From Leptasterias polaris (lineage: Eukaryota > Echinodermata > Asteroidea > Forcipulatida > Asteriidae): DNA of 64,000 nt. The stretch is from positions 558,001 to 622,000 of the forward strand of contig JAZGTN010000162.1 of assembly GCA_037783415.1 (NCBI GenBank), in the 5' to 3' direction. Each line of letters opens with the position of its first letter. Within the stretch, counting starts at the first letter, position 1. The translations under genes were made by a program, and so were the position numbers. Positions 1 to 9,600 of this stretch are shown piece by piece. The notes under the pieces are model-generated. The model searched no databases. It saw only the letters and a list, made by a program, of their open reading frames with translations, and was not told the origin of the DNA.

Positions 1-373
1 AGGGAAGCAAGCAACTTCAAACTCAAGCTATTTTTGGCTTCAGTTTCGATTCAAAATGCCTATCTCCAAGCCCTGTATCAGTCAGTAAGAGAGGCACACT
101 ACTGGTAACATCTTAATTGAGCCGAAAAATGTGCCAGGAAAGCTGAATGATGAGGTGAGATCAGGTGAAGGGTGAGGGCATTCTGTATTCCTCTCTTAGA
201 AGTAGTTACTTTCTATGAACGAAAATCAATTAGCCCCAGCTCATGCAGCATTCCTCTGGCTCTCAATGAAATCCTGTGGACCAGGGGCTGTTATTAAACA
301 AAAAATAGCCCATTTTGTACCTTGGTAGGAAATAGATGTTAATAACTATAAATAGTATTTGTTTTCTTTCTAG

Positions 374-694
374 ATTGGTACAAACATGCCAAAGTATTTA
401 GAAGAGGTGACAAATAAGCAGCCGTTCGTCTTGATACTGGGTTCGCTGATGGAACCACTGCAATGCTTCGTGATTGTCGAGCGGAAGGCCCTTCAGCAGA
501 AGTCACTCTTGAAGGCTGTGGATGTGTGTTTTAAACTGTTCTATGTTTTGGACATAAGCTACCCATGGCAGTGTGCCACCACATGGGAGTTTTTCCAGAA
601 AGTTGTGTTCGGGCTAGAAGATCACAATAGCCACAGCAAAACCTCCCCAGCTGTAATAGCCATGCGGACAGCATTGAAACATGTTGCAAAGTAG
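374..694 (+). CDS. 3' terminal exon of a conserved metazoan protein of unknown function
   Basis: A pyrimidine-rich tract ending in AG at 373 is followed by an open frame that starts IGTNMPKYLEEV and stops at 694. The exon therefore probably begins at 374, and the Met at 386 need not be a start. The pattern QPFVLILG, then QCFVIVERKA, then VDVCFKLFYVLDISYPWQC, then WEFFQKVVF resembles the C-terminal region of uncharacterised proteins that are multicopy in fish and marine invertebrates and often sit near transposon-like genes. That resemblance is from memory and I cannot name a function. Bases 1-373 would be the last intron. No AATAAA is evident just after the stop. It could be an intact gene end or a pseudogene fragment; no frame break is visible inside the exon. 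Confidence 0.5.
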   Translation: MGTNMPKYLEEVTNKQPFVLILGSLMEPLQCFVIVERKALQQKSLLKAVDVCFKLFYVLDISYPWQCATTWEFFQKVVFGLEDHNSHSKTSPAVIAMRTALKHVAK

Positions 695-1224
695 TATCCA
701 TGACTAGAGAGCGAGGCTGGATGGTACTTTGAAAAACGACTGATTTCTGATATCTGATTTCATATGAAATCAACAAAGTTTCAGAACAAAATGGCAAGTC
801 ACCTCTTAGATTTTGCTGATTTTAGTCAGTATTATTTGTAGATAACGAGATATATGCCAAATTTGAGTGATCTTTATGGCCTTCCAAAGTCAGGGTTTCA
901 ATTGTGGATTGGGCTGTTCATTTTTGAAATACATGTACTCATTTAAAAATCCCTCTTTGATAATGTTCTAATGATAATGCTGTTATAAGGCCCCAGACAT
1001 GGCACCAGGTGATAGTGGTTGAACTAGTCAGCTGAAACATGGTCTTCCAAAAGTCAGGGTGTTGGTCCAAAAGTGTGTAACCGAGAATGCTTAAATTCTG
1101 CACGACTTCCTTTCTCATAACGATCTACAAATAATTTGAAAATCAACAAAATCTAGGAGGTAGCCTACTAAGTCTTTTGTTGTTTTGAATGGAAATACCT
1201 CATGGCAATGCTGCAGCCAGTTAC
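695..1224. other. non-coding stretch, no feature recognised
   Basis: AT-rich sequence downstream of the terminal exon. It holds no convincing open frame, repeat or RNA gene and may be 3' UTR plus intergenic DNA. Confidence 0.4.
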
Positions 1225-1407
1225 TGTTTGTGGCTGCTTAATGCGCCGTAGCACCTTGTAAACCCTTATAAGGTGCTAAATAATTGGGTCTCAGATTTTC
1301 ATCACTGCAATAACCTATCTTTCTGAAAGTAATGTATATACTCAGCGCCTTGAGTACCTTGTTTGGTAGATACGTGCGCTATATAAGACTTCGATATTAT
1401 TATTACT
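1225..1407 (+). repeat. 5'-truncated, diverged SINE copy
   Basis: The sequence matches the 3' half of the full SINE at 54351-54777. It shares the block with GCACCTTGTAAACC, the GGGTCTCA segment, the CAGCGCCTTGAG segment and the tail GCGCTATATAAGACTTC, followed by short ATT repeats. It is visibly older and more diverged than the copies at 45.7 and 54.4 kb. The tRNA-like head is absent. Confidence 0.7.
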
Positions 1408-1867
1408 GAGTTATTGAAATTTGAACTTTGTTAACATTATACCTTTCATGAGACCACTGACAAAATTTGTGATGTTATAGTTATAGTTTGACCTGAAAGC
1501 TTTTGTTATCCTCCTTAATATACTTCTCTTCATCAAACAAAGATATGCCAAAGTTCTGAAGATTTAGGAAAGTGACATGAACAAATTCAAGAAAAAAATA
1601 AGTACTCTAATTATAATAGATAAAAGCTTCTGTAGACAAAAGTAAGTAAAGTTCTACTCGGTCATCTACCAGTTAGATGCATTCGGGTATCAGTACTTAA
1701 CAAAACAAATGGAAGGGGGAGGGCTATTATTATCACTCATTATTAAGACCTTTATTTCATTATTTTACAGGTTTGCTGAGAATAAAATATGTTTAATTAT
1801 ATTTATATATATATGGTTTGCTTTTCCTTCATTTAATGGTACATTTAACCAGGAATATGGTGTATCA
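1408..1867. other. non-coding stretch, no feature recognised
   Basis: AT-rich DNA between a SINE fragment and a minisatellite. A short open frame from 1709 runs into the minisatellite and looks like chance. Confidence 0.4.
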
Positions 1868-2487
1868 CTCCACATTTATAACCAGGGTCCTGGTGGAATT
1901 AACAAGGAAAACCTGGTAAATTTAACCTGGAATGGTGAAATTTCAACCAGACTCTGGTGAACCAGGAAATCCTGGTGAAATTAACCAGGAAAGAGTGGTT
2001 AGTATACGGACCAGGAATCTGGTGAAATTTCAACCAGACTCTGGTTAACCAGGAAATCCTGGTGAAATTAACCAGGAAAGAGTGGTTAGTATACGGACCA
2101 GAAATCTGGTGAAACTTCAACCAGACTCTGGTTAACCAGGAAATCCTGGTGAAATTAACCAGGAAAGAGTGGTTAGTATACGGACCAGGAATCTGGTGAA
2201 ACTTCAACCAGACTCTGGTTAACCAGGAAATCCTGGTGAAATTAACCAGGAAAGAGTGGTTAGTATACGGACCAGGAATCTGGTGAAACTTCAACCAGAC
2301 TCTGGTGAAATTTAACCAGATATTTTCACCAATGTGTCCTGGTATTTTTTACCAGGATCTGGTTGACGTACATTCACCAGGAAATCCTGGTGAAATCAAC
2401 CAGGAAAGAGTGGGTGTGGTACGGACCAGGAATCTGGTGAAATTTCAACCAGACTCTGGTGAAATTTAACCAGATTTTTTTTAGAGT
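1868..2487. repeat. 87-bp minisatellite with nested short palindromes
   Basis: The AACCAGACTCTGG block recurs at 1945, 2032, 2119, 2206 and 2293 (exact 87-bp steps), with a degenerate further copy at 2447. Each unit holds facing ACCAGG and CCTGGT words such as ACCAGGAAATCCTGGT, so every unit can fold. The period is divisible by three, so a 29-residue repeat is open on the minus strand; I regard that frame as non-coding. The flank at 2480 (T-run then AGAGTGTA) resembles a transposon terminus, so the array may lie inside a non-autonomous DNA element. Confidence 0.9.
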
Positions 2488-3040
2488 GTATATTTCTTTA
2501 TTGCTCGGAAATTATTGGTTGTATTTAGGCCTACATACCACTAAACGCAGGTAACGACTAATATTCAACAATGCTTGTCTTTGTGAATTTTATGTTGTGT
2601 CTGGCAAGCAAAATTCCCAGAATGCACAACAATGCAAAACAGCGAACGCAAATTGAAAGACCCCCAATTTATGTTTTGAATATGCAAAGTTTATCCCAAA
2701 ATCAACACCCACAAATCATCTGCCCGTCACGCAAGCTCCGCTACAGACTAACCCGCCGCAAAAAAAACAAAAAAAAAAACATGCCTGACGGGTATGAAAC
2801 ACGAAAGGGCCGACCAATGCGGGTGTCCAGCTACCGTTGCACGCTTTCACGGGGAGACGTAGGAACACCAACGCAGACCCCAACCACCCCAATGCGGGTA
2901 TCCGCCTGCTGTTGCACACAATTGCAGCTACACGTCAGAACACCAACGCAGACCCCAACCTACGGTACCCCGACAATGGCGCGCTTCTTATCCAAGATGG
3001 CGATTTAACGATCATTATAGTATAGATATTACGAACGTGG
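2488..3040. other. CpG-richer segment with a 75-bp tandem duplication
   Basis: Bases around 2812-2965 contain two imperfect copies of a ~75-bp unit (AATGCGGGT at about 2817 and 2891; ACACCAACGCAGACCCCAAC at about 2866 and 2940). An open frame from 2571 spans them, but its product is low complexity and resembles nothing known. CCAAGATGGCGAT at about 2991-3003 resembles the YY1-type downstream promoter element, so a promoter is possible but not supported by a gene. Confidence 0.35.
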
Positions 3041-3045
3041 ACATT

Positions 3046-3346
3046 AGCCCTTTTCACCCTGCATTTCTTACCCCCGTGGAATACAGCCCCGGGGAGGCTC
3101 CGGGTTTGTTTTCCCTACGGTTACCCACCATCCCCGCCTAGGTCCCTATTCCACAGGGTTCCTGTTGCAAGTTTCTAGAATACCCCGGGGTTTTACCGCT
3201 TACCCCTACTCCGAAGCAGGGGTTGCTATTCCCCGGGGTATGCACACTTGCTGGGGCAGACATGGGGTGAAGCGATCATAGTGTGAAAAGGCCGACCGTT
3301 ATTTCACGGGGTTGCCCACGGGGAATAGAGTAGTGTGAAAAGGGCT
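3046..3346. mobile_element. MITE with AGCCCTTTTCAC terminal inverted repeats
   Basis: The left end AGCCCTTTTCAC at 3046 is matched by GTGAAAAGGGCT ending at 3346. Flanks read ATT on both sides, or TA if the ends are set two bases inward, so the target duplication is ATT or TA. The 301-bp interior is GC-rich, has several CCCCGGGG-like inverted words and no coding capacity. It fits a non-autonomous DNA transposon, possibly of the PIF/Harbinger or Tc1/mariner type. Confidence 0.75.
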
Positions 3347-3640
3347 ATTGACTCCCCCAAAAAGGTGTCTTATATTTTACACAGGACTCCTTACACTAAC
3401 TGCCATCGATATGACTGAAGCCTACACATGAAGCCACTATTTTCTATAACTGATAATATAACGTGATTGTAAGGACTATACATTGTCTGTATGTTAATGA
3501 CAACATTGTATGAACAAATTAAAAATTACCAGAATATTTCACTCTCATAATCCGAATAGTGCAAATTCCAACGGGGAGGAGTGGTTGGGGAGGGGGCAGG
3601 ACGGTGCCCTCTCCTTAGTTAACAATCTGATTAAAGGAAA
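3347..3640. other. non-coding spacer
   Basis: AT-rich DNA with a short G-rich patch near 3572-3605. Nothing else was recognised. Confidence 0.3.
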
Positions 3641-5340
3641 ATCAAACAGATGAAAAGAAGAGTGATAGCAATCATTAACTTGTTTACACAGCAGTCCTAA
3701 TTTATTAGAGTATTCCAGTACACATTACAATTAACAATCAGGTGAAAACAGTCAGAAATAAATCTTAATCAATTGCTGTAATGCAACTAAGAGCTCGGAG
3801 AACACCATTACACGGAGTGTACTTCGAATCCCTTTTTTTTGGGGGGGGGGGGGGGGGGGGGGTAGTGAAATGTACAAAGTTTGAGTGAAGTGGTGTAAAG
3901 GTAAATGCACATTGTCTATGGTCAGCATCAAACTTAGAATGACGGGAGCTCGGATGTATTTAGATACAGTCAATTTCATATGCCGTTGTTTGATTGGAAT
4001 ATCATCCCGTACCAGTATTGTATATTGTTTTAATAGTAAATTTAATGTTGAAAATCTTTACAAGTTGATTGCTTGTATTGAATTGTATATATCAGTTGTC
4101 AGTAATAGTGAGCCGGTATTTAGGACATCTTATGAAAAATATGTACAAGATGCGGTACAGCATACTTCACTTATGTGTGAGCGTCGCATTCAAACTCAAT
4201 ACGAAAATGGTAATGCGATTAAAACGATATCTTAAAATATAAGATTTTATCAGCTTGTAGTCGTAGAAACATTCAACATTATTTACACTTATTCACTCGT
4301 CGATGAAACTTCTAACAAAATGACAATTCACAATTTAAGCGTGTGAAGTCAAGCATTCAAAATATTTATTTTTTACAAGGTTGTACTATTAAGAAGATTT
4401 GTGAATATTCGATTTCTCTATTCTATTTAAATGTTATTATTGGTGTAATAAGTAATTGTGTCCTTGATTGGTAGAAATAAATACTTATACGTTTTTCGTT
4501 TTTAGTTTAACTATTACAGGGATTGTTCAACGAGCTTGTTCAAACTTATCAACAATAATTTTGGAACGGCACCATTAAAGTCAACCAATTTTATGTAGCA
4601 AACTATTGTGTAGAGACTAAATTCAATTCATGTACAAACAAAGTCGTCACTAAAACAACTTCCCAACCGTCTTCTGTTAGTATTGCATCAGAGGGGATCA
4701 ATTATTTCATTATGATTTCTCAGAAAATACAATCTCCCAGAAAGATAAAGAAAATACGTTTTCGTTCACAAGTTTTGGGGTAAACCTGTTTATTTGATTA
4801 GTTGTCTTTAGAATTTGTTTAATACAAACGACAACCTTCTTATTAATGTTGTACATCCCTTGAATATGAGTCTACGGTGAATGTTAATACTGGTGTAATG
4901 GTTAATGTTGTATTTTGATTCGTTGATATAATTGACGTATTTGCCTAGTCTGGTATTGATGAGATTCGCTTTTGTGTTTAAAGGTAACTTTACTTGAGGG
5001 TTTTGTACATGGAGATGAACAATCACAAATAACTGCAAAATGTAGTAAACGCACATCTTGATGTGGTTTTACCGGTTAGACTTAAGTAATGAGAATGCAA
5101 AGTAATTGCTTTGTGAATTAATACTTCATTTTGGAATGTCCAACATTAAGTTTGCAGAAATAGAACTTAGTTAAACGTTTAACAACTTGGTTTAGACTCA
5201 CTTTGTTTTTTAAGCAATTAGAGAAAGCGTTATTGATGGAAGATTAACAAAATACATTTATCGATACCTCGATCATAATTCCAAAAGAAACGTTAACAAA
5301 GTACAAGTTTTAAAAAAGAGTCAAATTTACAAAGCTAGCT
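3641..5340 (+). repeat. anonymous diverged repeat, copy A
   Basis: Segments of this region align by eye with 5341-6600 and with 20790-22450. Examples are the GTGAAAACAGTCAGAAAT block near 3742 against 20848, a GGTAACTTTACTTGAGGGTTTT block at 4982 against 6200, and a CGTTTAACAACTTGG block near 5176 against 22171. Open frames inside (for example 3885-4235) are not conserved between copies, so it is not a gene family at protein level. Confidence 0.6.
3833..3862. repeat. T8-G22 homopolymer tract
   Basis: Eight T are followed by 22 uninterrupted G. Such a run can form G-quadruplex structure and is prone to sequencing error, so its length is uncertain. Confidence 0.9.
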
Positions 5341-6600
5341 TAAGTGTTTTTAAATATCTTTGAATGTACACCTTCTCTTGATATTTGAATATTTTAATTA
5401 GAGTATTTATTATTTGAGTCTGTGCTTGTTGGAAATAAACACTGAGATAGATGGTTTCGTTTTAGTTTCAGACCTTCTATAAGGGATTGTACAACGTTCT
5501 TATTCCAGTAACACCTTTTGAGTAACTCCCGCATTTTTTTTTCCTAACACTAAAATCAATATTTAAAAAAATAATAAAAAAAAAAAAAAAAAATCTTTAA
5601 AGAAAACATTTTTAACTCACCAATTTGAATCACAACGGTTTATCTTTTCCGATCTTCTTTAAAGCAAAAACATTCTTCAGAAAAATAAAAACAGCTTCAT
5701 GTTTAAAATCATTAACATTGAATGGCATCCTATGTGGCTGTCTTCAAAAATGATCAGAAAATTGTAAAACTCAGTTCTGTTTGTATAAAGCGAATAACCA
5801 CATCAAGGGCTGTAAATCTGGTTAAAAACGTGTTAAAAACGTATTTAATACAGAGCTCCGAACAGATTTAAAGTAGTTCAATTTTGCGACAAAATACATC
5901 TTTTATCTTACGTTTGTGGACACACTGACTACTTCGTGCTTTTCTAAAAACGTAAACAGTACAAACCTATAGTCTACCTGTTGATAAGATTCCTCCAGAT
6001 AAACATTGAAGCTCAATCGTGACGTAAACAACAACAAATAAAAAATTAGGCATATTCTTATTAATAGTGTTGTATAATTCCTTGAATATAATAGTTAAAA
6101 AGTGACGTTTATAGTGGTCATATTTAATATTCTGCACGTAGGCCTATTGTGATATTTTAATGATTTGCCTGCTCTGAGAAGCTGTAAAATGTGTGTATTA
6201 TGGTAACTTTACTCGAGGGTTTTACATGAAAATTAACAGTCTAGAGAAACAAACCGGAAACAAAAGCATTGGCTTTGTATCGACCACACAAAATAGAACT
6301 GGGTTGTTTGAATTAGACGTAATTTTTATAAAGAGGCAAAGTTATTGCTGTATGTGGAACGTGCATTACAGTTAACAATACAGTTAATGGAATAACGTGG
6401 CTATAACTATTATTGGTTTAAACTTACTGTGTTTTCAGTCAAGAATAGTAATAAGCTAAAGTTCAAGAGACAATGCTGTAACGTACCCTTGATATTTATT
6501 TTCCAATGTAATCAAACAAACAAATGAGAATCCAATATTATTTGCATTTTGTTAAATTGCTCCTGCTATACAATGTAATTCAGCTTTTGTCTTAACGATC
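5341..6600 (+). repeat. anonymous diverged repeat, copy B (tandem to copy A)
   Basis: This copy follows copy A with a period of roughly 1.2 kb. Shared landmarks include the GTTTAGTTTCAGACC and GGGATTGTACAACG block at about 5460 (against about 4500-4525), a TTCTTATTAATAGTGTTGTA block at 6056 (against 4837) and the GGTAACTTTACTCGAGGG block at 6200. No coding sequence is apparent. Confidence 0.6.
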
Positions 6601-6686
6601 ACCAATTTCTCAAATGCACATGGTCAATTTAGTCAGTTTTTCTTTTAATCGAGATAATGCTATTGTAATACTGGTGTATAAAGTGA

Positions 6687-9600
6687 TGTTATTATTATTA
6701 TTATTATTATTTTATTTGCCATAACAGTACAAAACAAAATACAAGACAATATACCCCGAGATGGGCAAGGGACAACAAAAGCAAATACATACTATGATCC
6801 GTAGATCTGTTGCCCCACATCTGGGGTACACAATGAAATAAATATAGATTTAAACATATAATATAGTACACGCAATAATAAAAGCAGATAATAATACAAA
6901 ACCAATAATAAATAAATAATAAATAACTAATTTATAAAACGAAAATAAATGAGTAAAATAACAGTAAAAGTAAAGATAAACAAATAAAGAAGTATGTATA
7001 TAAATAAATAAATAAATAAACTTGTAAATAAATAAATAAATAAATAAACTTGTTAATAAATAAAAACGATTTAAATAAAAACGATTTAAAATATTGCACA
7101 AGTGAATGGGCTATAGCAGGCTATTAAAAGGGTGGACTAAACCCCAAACAAGTCCCAACACTAGAGCCACACTCCCCTCCCCGGAGAATTATAATACATG
7201 TATAAATAAATAAAAATGAGAACAAATAAAATAGTACAAAATTTACAAGTAAGAAAGAGTAATACAAAAATACGGACAGAAAGCCCTGCCCACACTGAGA
7301 AAAATAATAAAAACTATTCAAGTTGATTCATGAGATTGGCAGACAGAATATCTAAGTGATTTGAGGAAGCTGTGGAAGGGCAATAGCAGTAGGGAATTAC
7401 GAATGTTTTCTGGTAAACTAGACCAAAGTCTGGGGAAAAGATGAGGAGCAGACAAATGCAAAGCATCGGTTCTAGCATACAGGTGTTTGAAGGTGAGAAC
7501 GTCAGGATATCTATGGTTGACAGAAATGATGCCAGCCACATCACAATGAATAAGGTTAAACTTACACTTAATGATAAAATACAAAACAGAAAAATTACGA
7601 CGAATTGACAGAGACGACCAATTAAGGGACTTAAGTCTATCGGGGTAAGACATCTCACCCATCCTCTGCCCAAGAATAAATCGAGTAGCACGTTTTTGTA
7701 CCCGTTCAAGGGCCTGAGTCTGGAGAGATGTATGAGGGAGCCATGCTGGCATACCATATTCTAAAATAGGGAGAACTAGAGATTTATAAAGACAGAACTT
7801 GGCTGAAACAGAAGAATTGAAAGCAATGGTCTTAATGAGGCCCAATGTTCTATTGGCACTTGAAACAACATTCTTGATATGGTTAGTCCAAGAGAGCTGA
7901 GCATTCAGAGTGACTCCAAGGTATTTGACAGAGGTTGTGGGTTGCAAGGGAAAACCTGAAAGAGTGTAAACAGGGGGGTTGAGAGAGTGTTTACGGGAAA
8001 TATGCATGATTTTGGACTTTGTAGGGTTGAACGTCATACCATTGGAGACACTCCAAGTGCTCAGCTCATCAAGGTCATGCTGGAGGGAGCTTACATCTAA
8101 ACAGGAACGGATTGGACGATAAATTAATACATCATCAGCGAAAAGAACACAATTAGAACTGAGGTTGTAAGATATATCATTGATGAATAAATTGAATAAC
8201 AGGGGCCCAAGAACACTACCTTGAGGAACACCAGAGCTAACTACGGACCATGAGGAGTTCATACCTACAAATGTGACTCTTTGTTGACGATCAACCAAAA
8301 AATCTTTAATCCAACTCCAGAGAGAGCCACGGATGTTAAAATTACTAGCAAGTTTACGTACAAGTATATGATGGGGCATACGGTCAAAAGCTTTACTCAT
8401 ATCCAAGAAAACTGCATCAATCCTTGGGGGACTACGCTTATCTAAAGTGGTAGCCCATGAATGATACACATTCATAAGTTGGGTGACACAGGATTTGTGA
8501 GGAACAAAACCATGCTGCTTATCAGACAATAAACAATTAGAATTTAAATGATCTTTAACAACATTAGATAACAGTCTCTCCATGATCTTGCTAACGAGAG
8601 AAGTGAGAGCAATAGGCCTATAGTTACTAAGAAGGGAACGGTCACCAGTTTTAAACACGGGGGTAATATTGGCAAGCTTCCAACCACGGGGAAGGCGTCC
8701 ACAGGCAATGGAATCATTGAAGATCCTACAGAGAACTGGAGAGATAGTAGAAACTGTGTTACGCAAGAATTTAGCACTGATTCCATCTGGCCCAGGAGCC
8801 TTCCCCAGAGGTAAAGAAGATAAGGTACGCTGAATATCATCAACTGAGAAGTTAACACTAGACAGAGCTGGAATGGGAAAATCACATGTGGGAGGGTCTT
8901 GACAAACAGGGACATCAGCAGAAAAAACTGAAGCAAAATAAGTATTAAAAGCACAAGCTATTTCATGAGGTTTGACTAGTGTTTGGGCATTATGTTTAAA
9001 AGACAATGGGGTAGGTGATCGTTTCCTGCTACGAACAAAGGACCAAAAACGTTTTTTGTTGTCCTTGGATGAAAACATGTTATTAACAAAGTGTTTATAA
9101 GCCTTGCGAGTGCAATATTTTAGCTGATTACGTACAAGTTTATAAGAGTTCCAATCAGCAAGAGATCCAGAGCGCTTAGCCTTGGAAAACAGTTTACGCT
9201 TTACTGAGCACAAATGTTTCAGGTCAGCATCAACCCATGGAGAATTGTTCCTTTTCCTTGTCCGCTTTATAGAACCAGGAATGGCGTCTTTGACAGCAGC
9301 ATTAATCAGATCCAAAACACCTTCCCATGAAGAGTCGATGTCATCTTTGTCAACAACAAGATCCCAGGGAGCATATTGGAGGAGAGCGTTGAGATGAGTG
9401 ATGGAATCAGGATTGTAAGACAAAAACTGTCTAACAACAGAGGGATGCGGGGGAGAAGTATTCAGACGAGTGACGAACTGAACGGCAAGATGATCGCTGG
9501 TAACAGGGTTGGGAACAGTCTCAACGGATACGAAGTTATGCGGAGAACTACTGAAGACCAAATCGATGGTGGACCCAGAAGAAATGGTATCATCACTACA

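Noticed and set aside
1899..2294. 131-codon minus frame with 29-residue repeats
   Set aside because: Reading of the 87-bp minisatellite; the repeat is DNA-level with nested palindromes.
2571..3025. 145-codon plus-strand gene
   Set aside because: Low-complexity product over a ~75-bp tandem duplication, no domain and overlapping open frames on both strands.
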